From positions 22,855,744 through 22,919,743 of the forward strand of contig CM032123.1 of the NCBI GenBank assembly GCA_018894105.1: 64,000 nt of DNA. Direction: 5' to 3'. Origin of the DNA: Jacaranda mimosifolia. Its lineage: Eukaryota > Streptophyta > Magnoliopsida > Lamiales > Bignoniaceae. The notes under the pieces are model-generated. The model had not been told where the DNA came from, searched no databases, and saw only the letters and a list, made by a program, of their open reading frames with translations. Positions within the stretch are counted from its first letter, which is position 1. Every line of letters starts with the position of its first letter. A program made the position numbers and the translations under genes. Shown here one piece after another: positions 23,601 to 33,905 of this stretch.

Positions 23601-23658
23601 TTTTCTTGCTTTATTTTTGTTGATAGCATGCGCTAGGTCGTGCCATGCTTAGGTTTAT
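20631..23658. other. Old unassigned repeat sequence
   Basis: No complete gene. A 217-bp block at 21106-21322 recurs at 35369-35590. Around 22440-22620 a plus-strand frame reads text such as NEYYGIPKDDLDELVYE, resembling the 'putative plant transposon protein' domain found in Athila-like and related ORFs, in pieces with stops. The stretch is probably a decayed gypsy-type element. It was the target of the copia insertion at 23664 and resumes at 33906. Confidence 0.35.
21106..21322 (+). repeat. Dispersed direct repeat, copy 1
   Basis: Matches 35369-35590 in the same orientation, with shared words GTATGT, TTATGTTGGTRCTC, GAGAGC, TTTCCATT.TGTGGTATGTTT and AGATAGTTATAGCGA-like text. About 75-80% similar by eye. 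The copies lie on either side of the 10.2 kb copia insertion. Confidence 0.7.
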
Positions 23659-23663
23659 TCATG
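23659..23663 (+). repeat. Target-site duplication TCATG (left)
   Basis: Exact match to 33901-33905 on the far side of the copia element. Confidence 0.95.
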
Positions 23664-25846
23664 TGAAGGTATGTGTGGCACTAGGATCCAAATATTTTAA
23701 CATAAAACTGAATAAAGTGTCCCACACAACACCCACAGGATCAAGACATGCATGGAATCCAGATTTAGAAAGGGAAAAATACCTGGGTGATGACAGAAAA
23801 TCAAAGAGCAAGAGAAAACTCTTGAAAACCGTCAAATTGTCTCTTCACCTGGCGCAGCAGGATCACCACTAATTTTCCCTTGGATGGAATCCTCCATTTT
23901 TGCTGAAATTTTTAAAGGAAATCCTCAACCATTTGAAGATTCTTCAGTTCAAAATTCAGCCCAATCAAAACACTAGGGGTCTTCCCAGAACTAGCAAAAT
24001 CGGCTGCCAAAAAACTGTTCCAGTCAAGAGCAAAAGCAACCAAGTTAGATTGCCTCTAATGTAAAAGTCCACACACCAAATCTATGGCCTATTCTCTATG
24101 GAATGGATGGAATATATTAGAGAATGAGGGTAGGAAGGCTGGGAAGGAGTAGGAGGAGGAAGTTGGAGAGAATAATGGGATGCTAACAAATTAGATTCCG
24201 ACTACACAAAATGTGGGGAGAAATCACATTAGTCATGCACACACTTGCTCTCACTCATTCTTGGCTGGCCACACTCCTATATCTATATATAGGAGTGGTC
24301 CATGGACATCCCCAAGGAGATGATGCCAAGTGTCCTTATCAAGGTGGCCACTAGTGAATAAGAATATTAATTGAAGCACAAATTTCATCTTATGAAATAT
24401 CTTGCAATTAAATTCCAATTCACATTAAATGAACCATTCACTTAATTATTCTCCCAAAAATAATCCTCCAACTCAATTAAATTAAACACTTTAATTTAAC
24501 CAATAATAATTTGACTTAACTCTTAAATAAAAAATGCTTAACTATTCAAGCTAGTCAAAGTCAATTTAACCCTTAAATTAATTTTGACCAATTGATAGTC
24601 ATGTGACATCAATTAATTAACCCTTAATTAATTGATCTTAATTTAACTTTTAAATTAAATTGACCAATTTAACATGACTACAATTTTGCCTCCTCTAAAA
24701 CGGTTATGAATTTTCGAACTCTTACAAAACTCTACTTCCTTCAATTGACCATGTCATTGGATTTTGTGTGTGACCCATTAGGTTATACCATTCATTAGAC
24801 ATGGGCTCACAACTCCTTGTGACTTTTGGAATATCAAATATTCACATTAGTTTAAACTCCTTTAAACTAAGCGACTCGATTCAATTAATCTCATTAATTG
24901 AAGAGTACCCAATTTCCATGGTCGATGTCCAACCTCAAGCCCATGGAGCCCAACTAATTGGCCAAAATGAATGCTCTTGAAGAACCATTCTAGCATTACG
25001 CGTACTATGCAAATACGGTCCTTCCGTCTCCTATCTCCCAAAAGATGCCTAGGGCAAGATATTAGTCGGCTCCCTAGTAGCCTCTATACTATGTTTCTAT
25101 TCTTAATGTTCAATTCCCTTTGTGACCTCATCTTTGGAAACACCTTTCCAAATTGTCACATCACCTTGCGCAAGAATTTCTTGAAATCGATCATTATAGA
25201 ACACATAGGATATGCGCTCGCCCTTCACAAAGACGAGGAGTCGGATTCCATCTTGGATCTCATAAACCTCCATGCCAAGTAGCTCATACCCAATCTCAAC
25301 CCAGAAGACCCGCTAAGTGATCAAGGAAGAGTCAAAGCAGGAGGACTGGACACAAGGTTACCTTAGATTCTCAGGTTAAAGGACTAATGATATGCATCAG
25401 AGTAAGCGGGAGAACTTACCACTATCGACTTGCCACTTAGGCTATTTAGTGGATTCTCCAGGTGGGTCTTCAGTGCCTTGTTCCCTAACAAGCACCCACT
25501 AACAAGCACTCGTATCTCATACAGTTGTTCATGGAATGGAACAATATCCAACTCTTGGATTATGCATCGTTAGTACAAGTCTATCCGGATCTTAAATGCC
25601 TTTGTTCTCTTAAGATCCTATGACTTGAAAGGTTTAAGATCACGACTGTATAAGACTTATTCCATGGTCACCAAACCAAGTCCCATAGTCTTGTGTGATC
25701 TGAGGGCTTCATCCAAATGCCAGTGAAGTATATGAAGAACATATGATGAAGATGGCCATATGATGAATATCATTCAATCAAGATTGTCTTACAATGAAAT
25801 AGTTTACAAAGCCAATCTAATTGGCTTGCTGGGCATTATTCGAACA
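23664..25846 (-). repeat. 3' LTR of the copia element
   Basis: 2,183 bp. It reads TGTTCGAATAATGCCC on the minus strand from 25846 and ends ACATACCTTCA at 23664. TATA box at 24284-24291. It is slightly shorter than the 5' LTR (2,208 bp). Confidence 0.95.
24284..24291 (-). promoter_or_regulatory. TATA box of the 3' LTR
   Basis: TATATATA inside a near-palindrome that reads CTCCTATA ... TATAGGAG on both strands, at the family's conserved position. The same arrangement is found in the 5' LTR. Confidence 0.5.
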
Positions 25847-25860
25847 ATCTCCCACTTGCC
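25847..25860 (-). other. Polypurine tract of the copia element
   Basis: GGCAAGTGGGAGAT on the minus strand, directly abutting the 3' LTR start. Confidence 0.85.
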
Positions 25861-25869
25861 CTAAAGCTA

Positions 25870-26520
25870 ATACCCCATGGCCTTGAGACCCATCTTCTCA
25901 AGATGTCCTTCAAAGACCTTTTGCGATAGGGGTTTTGTCAGTGGATCTGCTATATTCTCTTCTGAGGCAACTCTCTCCACTCGGATGTCACCTCTATCAA
26001 TGATCTCCCAGATCAAATAATATCGTCTCAAAATGTGCTTGGATCACTGATGAGATCTTGGCTCTTTCGCTTGTGCTACCACCCTGTTGTTGTTGCAGAA
26101 GACAACTACTAGCTCAGCAATGCTAGGCACCATATTCAACTCTTGAATGAAGTTTTTCATCCAAATACCTTCCTTTGCAGCTTCCGAAGCTGTAATATAC
26201 TCTGCTTCAGTGGTTGAGTCGGTCGTGGTATCTTGTTTGGAACTCTTCCAATCACCGCGTTGCCATTGAGGCAAAATATAAATCCAGAAGTGGATTTGAG
26301 GTCATCTGCATCGGATTGAAAACTTGAATCCAAAAACCCTTCTAGTTTCAATTCTTCATTGCCGTATACCAAGAACATGTCCTTAGTTTTTCTCAAGTAC
26401 TTAAGGATTACTTTTACGGCTATCCAGTGACTCTCACCGGGGTTGGATTGGAACCCACTCGTAACACGTAGCGAGTGTGCCACATCTAATCTAGTACATT
26501 GCACTGCATACATTATGCTT
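25870..26520 (-). pseudogene. Copia RNase H remnant
   Basis: C-terminal part of pol. After a stop at 26520 the frame reads MYAVQCTRLDVAHSLRVTSG and WIAVKVILKYLRKTKDMFL, the connection between RT and RNase H. A frameshift near 26240 follows, then RNase H text: TTDSTTEAEYITASEAAKEG (active-site Glu region), FCNNNRVVAQAKEP (the usual Asp of CDNNGA is Asn here) and, after a stop, SKHI and NIADPLTKPL. It ends beside the polypurine tract. The Asp-to-Asn change would itself weaken RNase H. Confidence 0.85.
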
Positions 26521-27473
26521 CATATGGTGGAGGCATAAGGTATGTGGGACATTCTTCGCTTCTCTTTCTCAATCTTGGGGGCCATAGACTTTGAGAAACA
26601 AATGCCATTTCCCATGGGAAGGAATCCTCTTTTGGATTCTTCCATACTAAACATCTTTAGTATCTTGTCAATGTACGAGGTTTGGGAAAGCCCCAGCATC
26701 CTCTTCGATCTATCTCTATAGATACGTATTCCTAATACGTAGGATGCTTCTCCCAAATCCTTCATGGAGAATTGTGTAGATAACCATGCTTTAGTACACT
26801 CTAACATTTCTATCTCATTCCCAATGAGAAGGATGTCATCGACATAAAGCACAATAAACTGTACTGAACTCCCACTAGATTTCTTGTACACACAAGGCTC
26901 ATACATATTTTTGACAAAGCCAAACGATTCGACCGTTTTGTCAAAAAGTATGTTCCAACTTCGGGACGCTTGTTTTAACCTATCAATGGATCTCTAGAGT
27001 TTGCAAACTTTTTGCTCACTCCTTTTGGATGTAAAACCTTGTGGTTGCTCCATGTAAATTTCTTCTTCAATATCACCATTGAGGAAAGCGGTTTTAACAT
27101 CCATTTGCCATATCTCATAGTCATAATATGCGGCTATGGCAAGTAGGATCTGGATGGACTTAGGCATAGCAATCGGTGAAAAGGTTTCCTCAAAATTGAT
27201 ACTGGGTCTTTGAGTGTAACCTTTTGCCACTAGCCGTGCCTTAAAAGTCACCACTTTTCCATCTACTCCAAGCTTCCGCTTATAGATCCACTTGCAACTG
27301 ACGGGAACTATTCCCTCTGGTGGATCTACCAAAGTCCATACTTTGTTTGAGTACATGGAGTCCATTTTGGATCTTATGACTTCTAGCCAACGTTCCGAAT
27401 CTATGTCCAACATAGTTTCCTCATAGGTCTTTGGATCACTATCCAACTGACCCTGTCTCATGAAGGAATCCAA
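26520..27473 (-). pseudogene. Copia reverse transcriptase, broken by one stop
   Basis: Makes cDNA from element RNA. 27473-26994 is open and reads WLEVIRSKMDSMYSNKVWTL, CKWIYKRKLGVDGKV, FKARLVAKGYTQR, NFEETFSPIA, QMDVKTAFLNGDIEEEIYM and EQPQGF. A stop at 26994 (the frame then continues at RSIDRLKQASRSWN) separates it from 26906-26520, with the intact catalytic box YVDD at 26846-26835 and LGIRIYRDRSKRMLGLSQ. A second stop is at 26520. Apart from these stops it is well preserved and longer than the plus-strand relative at 2772-4221. Confidence 0.9.
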
Positions 27474-27966
27474 ACCTTTTGGGTTGCTTCTTGATCTGGT
27501 CAGACATTCTTAGAGGGTGTGTATAAGGTTCTAATTCCGTATTTGTTTCCACTACTTGTGGGATTTCTTGATTGTCTTGAACTTCATCGAGTTCAATGAC
27601 AACGCCATTTCTATCTAATAGAAATTCCTTTTCCAAAAAGTGGGCGTTCTTTAAAACAAACACCTTTTGTTCCGAGGGATCATAAAAGTAATAACCCATA
27701 GACTCTCTTGGGTATCCCACAAACTTGCACAAGGTGGATCTACTATCCAACTTATCTCCCACTGTTCGTCTCACGTAGGCAGGAGATCCCCAAACTTTCA
27801 AATAATGGTAAGAAGGTGCTTTGCCATGCCATATCTCATATGGTGTCTTTGGCATAGACTTTGAAGGTACTACATTTAGTAGCCTCGCCACTGTTTCTAA
27901 GGCGTATCCCCAAAAGGATATAGGTACATTGGAAAAACTCATCATGGAACGTACCATGTCCAACAA
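27439..27966 (-). pseudogene. Copia integrase C-terminal part and linker
   Basis: Open 175-codon stretch. It reads LLDMVRSMMSF-like text just after the catalytic Glu block, then WGYALETVARLLNVVPSKS, KTPYEIWHGKAP, LKVWGSPAYVRRT, LDSRSTLCKFVGYPRE and GYYFYDP, which is the conserved end of copia integrase. A variable linker rich in Glu, Asp and Gln joins to RT. It overlaps the RT frame by about 35 bp in a different frame, so a frameshift near 27450-27480 disconnects the two. Confidence 0.85.
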
Positions 27967-28604
27967 GGTACAATTTCTCCTTTCGGCTACTCCATTATGT
28001 GGGAGTGTGCCGGGTGGAGTCCATTGTGAAATAATCCCATTTCTTTTAGATAATCCAAGAATTCGGTACTTAAGTATTCACCCCTTCGATCCGATCGAAG
28101 AGTTTTAATACTAAGTCCCTTTTGCTTTTCTACTTCATTCTTGTACTCTTTGAACTTTTCAAAGGCCTCGGACTTGTACTTCATAAGATACACATGTCCG
28201 TACTGACTATAATCATCAGTGAAAGTGATGAAATAGGAATAGCCTCCTCTCCCACTAACTCTTAGTGGTCCACTAACATCCGAATGGATCAAATCTAATA
28301 GATATGTGGTTCGCTCCGTTTGTCCTACAAATGGAGTTTTGGTCATTTTTTCCTTTAAACAAGATTCAAAAGTATGAAGGTTCTCAATGCCACTAACATT
28401 TAGTGCTTTGAGTGCTTCTAACTTGCTCATCCTATTTTTAGAGATATGACCAAGTGTTGCATGCCATAACATGGCATCTTCTTGGATATCTAGCTTCCTT
28501 TTATTCGATTGAATGTGCATAAGTGAAGGTTGGGAATCAAATATGCATAATCCATTCATTAATGTACCTTTAGCAATTAAAGAACCATTCTTTAATGCCA
28601 TCAA
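27967..28604 (-). pseudogene. Copia pre-integrase and integrase core
   Basis: Joins element DNA into chromosomes. It reads the zinc-binding HHCC region (LWHATLGHISKNRMSKLEAL to HTFESCLKEKMTKTPF), then the DDE core: LIHSDVSGPLR (first Asp), FITFTDDYSQYGHVYLMKYK, LRSDRRGEYLS (second Asp, with a Gly changed to Arg). A single-base frameshift near 28040, just after LDYLKEMG, puts the catalytic-Glu block (around NGVAERRN) into another frame before 27966. Confidence 0.88.
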
Positions 28605-29221
28605 TGTCCCATTCGATATAGAAAAATGATATCCTTCATTATCAAGAATGGGAATTGATATGATGTTCTTAACAAGATGGGGTACATAATAAACTGGATC
28701 TTATACAATTTTAGCATTCCCCAAGTCTAATTTGATTATGCCTTGGAAAGTGGCAGCAACAGTTGCTCCATTTCCCAGGTGGAGGATCATATCCCCTTCA
28801 CGAAGTCCCTTTCTTCTTTCATCCCCTGTAACGAATTACATAGATGAGAACCGTATGCGGTATCAAATACCCATGTGGAAGAATTGGTGGTTAAATGCAC
28901 TTCAATGAATAACATACCCTTCTCAAGAGTATCAAGGTAAGCTTTATAGTTTCTCTTCCAATGCCCCTTTTCACCACAGTGGAAACAATTTGCATCGGTC
29001 TTAGCCTTTTTCTTAACTCTCCCAAAACTCTTCTCGGGTTGCTTCCCTTTGGTAGAACTTTTCTTCCTTTTTCCTCCCTTTCTTGGGCCCCTAAGGCCTT
29101 TTGGATTGGAGGTGGAGGCAATCATGAGAGGCTTTCTCTTTTTCAAGGTCGACTCGGTAGACACAAGCATGTTCACCAATTCGTTAATCGTCACTTCCTG
29201 CTTGGACATATTAAAGTTCAT
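28605..29221 (-). pseudogene. Copia gag C-terminus and protease, active-site residues lost
   Basis: Open stretch 29221-28787 with a basic Lys/Arg-rich segment (KGGKRKKSSTKGKQ), then a CCHC knuckle at about 28987-28946, CFHCGEKGHWKRNY, whose final Cys is Tyr. The protease follows: at 28864 the text is FDTAYGSHLC where the family has Asp-Thr-Gly-Cys, so the essential Gly is Ala. A stop follows GI at about 28787, and the remaining protease to pre-integrase part (28786-28605) has another stop. Protease and nucleocapsid would both be defective. Confidence 0.85.
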
Positions 29222-29734
29222 GACAAATTAGTCAAATGATGGAGGTAATGACTGTAGGATCAAATCCACGTAAAGGTTATTGTCTATAATCACGTCAAGT
29301 TGTCCAAGCTTTTCGATGAGTCCAATCATCTTTAGCCCGTGGTCATGGACACTCTAAGCTTCACTCATCCTTGCTCTAAAAAGCTCATTTGACAAAGCAA
29401 ACCTTTCGTGTCTTGATTGTACACCATACAACTCTTGTAGGTGCACATAGATTTCTTGAGCATGTTTCATGTGCTCATGAGATTTTTGGAGCTCATTAGT
29501 CATGGATGCCATCATGAGACACCTCACTTGTAGATCATCATCCACAAATTTAGTGAACACTTCACATGCCTCATCAGAAGGGTCATCACCTAATGTGTCT
29601 GGCGGACTTTGATCAAGTACATTAGCCCTTTTCTCAGAGTCAAGAATTATCTTAAGGTTTCTCAACCAATCTTGGAAGTTAGGCCCAGTTAGCTTATTGG
29701 TTTCCAAAATACTTGCGAGTGGATTTTTAGACAC
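29222..29734 (-). pseudogene. Copia gag N-terminal part
   Basis: Starts at Met 29734 and reads NPLASILETNKLTGPNFQDW and LRNLKIILDSEK, a gag opening very common in plant copia families (UBN2-like), then KFVDDDLQVRCLMMASM and LQELYGVQSR. A stop at about 29351 interrupts; the same frame continues as LIEKLGQLDVIID and LILQSLPPSFD to a second stop near 29230. Capsid function is lost unless the stops are read through. Confidence 0.88.
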
Positions 29735-31677
29735 ATTGTTTTGAAGATTTCAAAAATCTACAAGAGGCAAAAAAGAGTATAAGCATGTGATTGAATTTGA
29801 TATATAAAACATGTTCATGGTCTTTCAAGCATGTTTTTCTCCCACTATTTTATCAAATCCTTCACCCCCAAGATCCTAATGACTTGCCAATGGACCCTTG
29901 TGACCGAGTGCCATCCACGAGTAATCAAAAGGTAAGCAACTTTTACTAATTGCATCTCATGCAATTCTTGATATATTTTGCCTCACTTTTCATATAGACC
30001 CATGTGACCGTGTGCCATCTACACTACTAGGTGTTAAGTCAAACCCACCAATCATTCTTCATCTCAAGACGGCCTCACGTCATCCCCCATGACCGAGTGC
30101 CAATGCGTGAGGGTTCTTGAATCAAAGATACATCTCATGCTAAGTGTATGCTCACAACTTTCCTCCTAAGTGTGACCCCCGTGACCGAGTGCCATCACAC
30201 AAAATCGGTAGCATCCCATGGCATACACTATTGGTGGAAGGCTTTGATTAATTAAAACTCTTTTAATTTGTATCCATTTTGACTTAATATTTGAAAAATA
30301 CTTAGACATTCTAAGTGGAGGATTTTTTCTTGCAAAGATCTCATCATTTTTATCTTCTTATTTAGGTTCTCTATATCCTAGTCATGCATCTCATGCATCA
30401 ATAAGATATGGAAAGTGTAAATAAGTAAATACGCCTAGCATGCTTCTAGGGTGGGATGACCATGAGCCTAACCAAGTGACGCACTTAGAGCCATAGGTGC
30501 ATCACTTGGTTGATATTAAGTGGGTGGATTAAACTAAGCTATTACATGAGTGTATCCCATACATTCATGGGTCTTCAAGCCTCTTTGGGTCCTCTTTACA
30601 CCTTGCAATTTTACAAGAGAAAGAAAACCTCACTTCTAGTGATTCTACTCTCATAATTTTTACAAGATAGAATGAGAGGCATGCAAGCCCCATTTAATAC
30701 AACCCATTTCAACAACTTGAAATAAATAAATCAATATTAAAGGCTCATGATCATCCCCATTCATTCATCATCCATTCAACATTTAAATGAACAATAAATA
30801 AACCAAGAATTGACATTCGATTCCAACAATTAAGTGCTAATCAAATTAACAAATAATTGGTCAAGCAAAAACAAGCGTAACGCTTATGCATCATATTTTT
30901 GCCACAATTGGAGATCAACTTTAACAAGTTTTAAAAGCAACCAAAAAGTGTCCAACACAATCTTGAGGCCATGCACAACATTTGTGCAACCAATGTGAGT
31001 GTTTCAAAACAAGTTTGGTCACCAAAGGAACCAAAGAAAACGCTCAAAACCCATCTCAAACCCAACTAGGGGCTGCTGGCTGAGGCTTGCTCACTGCTGG
31101 GCAGTAGCTCTCGGCCACTGCCTTGCTGTGGGCTGCCATGGGCCGGCAGCACCCCTGTTTTGGGGTTCATGGCCAAGTCAAGCCATTTTTGGCTCAACTT
31201 TTGTGCACCAAGATTCTTAGAACAACTTCTAAACATCAAAACACACAACATAGGATGAAATTTAAGATTAAAACACCTTTTAAAACTGAAATATCAAGTG
31301 CCCAAAGAAGCTTGAAAAACAAGTTCAAGCAAGAATCATATTCTTCAAAAAATCTCCAATTATATCCAATCCAATTGGACCCAAAAATGACCAAAAAAAC
31401 TTACGGCCATCCATAACATGCTATATCATAATATAACATCGACCAATTCCAAAACAAAATTTCAACATTAGAAAAAATGAATTAAAACATACCTATCATA
31501 TGAATTAACAATTAAAGCACATAATACCATGATTCAATCCATTAAACAAGGATCCACAAGCAAGATCATCCATACACTCCAATGCATCATATGGATCGAG
31601 TACATGGTGATTTCAATCAGTTCTTCACAAGAACCAACCATCCAAGCCAAGCAAAATCTAAATCCACGCATGAATAT
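29735..31677 (-). repeat. Long leader between primer site and gag
   Basis: About 1.94 kb with no credible reading frame, aligned over its length to 8666-10568 in the truncated relative. Near the gag end it carries four spaced copies of a TGACCGAGTGCCAT motif (29895-30195). A well-conserved block at 30430-30510 (GCATGCTTCTAGGGTGGGAT) and a GC-richer patch at 31065-31190 are shared in position. Possible roles are packaging, dimerisation or translation control, by analogy with other retroelement leaders. That is inference. Confidence 0.7.
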
Positions 31678-31690
31678 GGCTCCGATACCA
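31678..31690 (-). other. Primer binding site (initiator-Met tRNA type)
   Basis: On the minus strand TGGTATCGGAGCC, one mismatch to the plant consensus TGGTATCAGAGC, two bases from the 5' LTR end. Confidence 0.88.
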
Positions 31691-31692
31691 CT

Positions 31693-33900
31693 TGAAGGTA
31701 TGTGTGGCACTAGGATCCAAATATTTTAACATAAAACAGAATAAACTAGCCCACACAACACCCCCAGGATCAATACATGCATGGAATTCAGATTTAGAAA
31801 GGGAAAAATACCTGGGTGATGACAGAAAATCGAAGAGCAAGAGAAAACTCTTGAAAACCGTCAAACTGTCTCTTCACCGGCGCAGCAGGATCACCACCGA
31901 TTTTCCCTTGGATGGAATCCTCAGTTTTTGCTGAAATTTTTACAGGAACTCCTAAACCCTTTGAATATTCTTTGGTTCAAAATTCAGCCCAATCAGAACA
32001 CCAGAGGTCCTCCCAGAACTAGCAAAATCGGCTGCCAAAAAACTGCTCCAGTCAAGAGCAAAAGCAACCAAATTAGATTGCCTCTAATGTAAAAGTCCAC
32101 ACATCAAATCGATGGCCTACACAATGGCTGGAATATCTGCATAGAATGAGGGTAGGAAGGCTGGGAAGGATCAGGAGGACGAAGTTGGAGAGAATAATGG
32201 GATGCTAACAAATTAGATTCTCACTACACAAAATGTGGGGAGAAATCATATTAGTCATGCACACACTTGCTTTCACTCATTCTTGGCTGGCCACACTCCT
32301 ATATCTATATATAGGAGTGGTCCATGAACATCCCCAAGGAGATGATGCCAAGTGTCCTTGTCAAGGTGGCCACTAACTAGTAATTAGTGAATAACAATAT
32401 TAATTGAAGCACAAATTTCATCTTATGAAATGTCTTGCAATTAAATTCCAATTCACATTAAATGAACCATTCACTTAATTCTTCTCCCAAAAATAATCCT
32501 CCAACTCAATTAAATTAAACATTTTAATTTAACCAATAATAATTTGACTTAACTCTTCAGTCAAAAATGCTTAACTATTCAAGCTAGTCAAAGTCAATTT
32601 AACCCTTAAATTAATTTTGACCAATTGATAGTCATGTGACATCAATTAATTAACTCTTAATTAATTGATCTTAATTTAACTCTTAAATTAATTTGACCAA
32701 TTTAACATTTAAATTGATCAAGTCAAAATGACTACAATTTTGCCTTTTCCAAAACGGTTATGAATTTTCTAACTCTTAGAAAACTCTACTTCCTTCAATT
32801 GACCATGTCATTGGCTTTTGTGTGTGACCCATTAGGTTCTACCATTCATTGGACATGGGCTCACAACTCCTTGTGACTTTTGGAATATCAAATATTAACA
32901 TTAGTTTAAACTCCTTTAAAATAAGCGACTCGATTCAATTAATCTCATTAATTGAAGAGTACCCAATCTCCATGGTCGATGTCCAACCTCAAGCCTATGG
33001 AGCCCAACTAATTGGCCAAAATGAAAGCTCTTGAAGAACCATTCTAGCATTACGCATACTATGCAAATACGATACTTCCGTCTCCTATCTCCCGAAAGAG
33101 GCCTAGGGCAAGATATTAGTCGGCTCGCTAATAGCCTCGATGCTATGTTTCTATTCTTAATGTTCAATTCCCTTTGTGACCTCATCTTTGGAAACGCTTT
33201 TCCAAATTGTCACATCACCTTGGACAAGAATTTCTTAGAATCGATCATTATAGAACACATAGGAGATGCACTCGCCCTTCACAAAGACGAGGAGTCGGAT
33301 TCCATCTTGGATCTCACAAACCTCCATGCCAAGTAGCTCATACCCAATCTCAACCCGGAAGACCCGCTAAGTGATCAAGGAAGAGTCAAAGCATGATGAC
33401 CGGACACAAGGTTACCTTGGATCCTCAGGTCAAAGGACTAATGATATGCACTAGCGTAAGCGGGAGAACTTGACACTACCGACTTGCCACTTGGGCTATC
33501 TAGTGGATTCTCCAGGCGGGTCTTCAGTACCTTGTTCCCTAACAAACAGCCACTAACATGCACTCGTATCTCATACAGTTGCTCATGGAATGGAACAATA
33601 TCCAACTCTTGGATTATGCATCGTTAGTGCAAGTCTATCCGGATCTTAGATGCCCTTGTTCTCTTAAGATCCTATGACTTGGAAGGTTTAAGATCACGGC
33701 CGTGTGAAACTTATTCCATGGTCACCAAACCAAGTCCCATAGTCTTGTGTGATCTAAGGGCTTCATCCAAATGCCAGTGAAGTAAATGAAGAGCATATGA
33801 TGAAGATGGCCATATGATGAATATCATTTAATCAAGATTGTCTTATAGTAAAATAGTTTACAAAGCCAACCTAATTGGCTTGTTGGGCACTATTCCAACA
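31693..33900 (-). repeat. 5' LTR of the copia element
   Basis: 2,208 bp. On the minus strand it starts TGTTGGAATAGTGCCC at 33900 and ends ACATACCTTCA at 31693. The TATA box TATATATA is at 32306-32313. It matches 23664-25846 along its length, with scattered substitutions and small indels. Confidence 0.95.
32306..32313 (-). promoter_or_regulatory. TATA box of the 5' LTR
   Basis: TATATATA within the same CTCCTATA/TATAGGAG near-palindrome as in the 3' LTR. It is the likely promoter of the element's RNA, read leftward. Confidence 0.55.
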
Positions 33901-33905
33901 TCATG
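33901..33905 (+). repeat. Target-site duplication TCATG (right)
   Basis: Exact match to 23659-23663. Confidence 0.95.

Larger units (their letters stand above)
23664..33900 (-). mobile_element. Complete-structure Ty1/copia retrotransposon, coding-dead (10.2 kb)
   Basis: Two long LTRs (23664-25846, 31693-33900), an initiator-Met type primer site (31678-31690), a polypurine tract (25847-25860), a 1.9 kb leader, gag, then protease, integrase, RT and RNase H in copia order on the minus strand, with a perfect 5-bp duplication TCATG outside. The two LTRs differ at about 25 places in the first 340 bp (about 93% identity by eye), so insertion is not recent. Gag and pol carry stops and frameshifts, and the protease and zinc knuckle have lost key residues, so it could move only in trans, if at all. 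It inserted into older repeat sequence that continues on both sides. Confidence 0.95.

Noticed and set aside
24971..25282. Open frames about 100 codons long inside copia LTRs (also 33031-33336 and 1142-1435)
   Set aside because: They recur only because the LTRs are copies of each other, are opposite to or unrelated to element coding, differ in reading between LTR copies and resemble no protein.
28961..29239. Plus-strand open frames across copia gag
   Set aside because: Antisense of the gag basic region and zinc knuckle; no family resemblance of its own.
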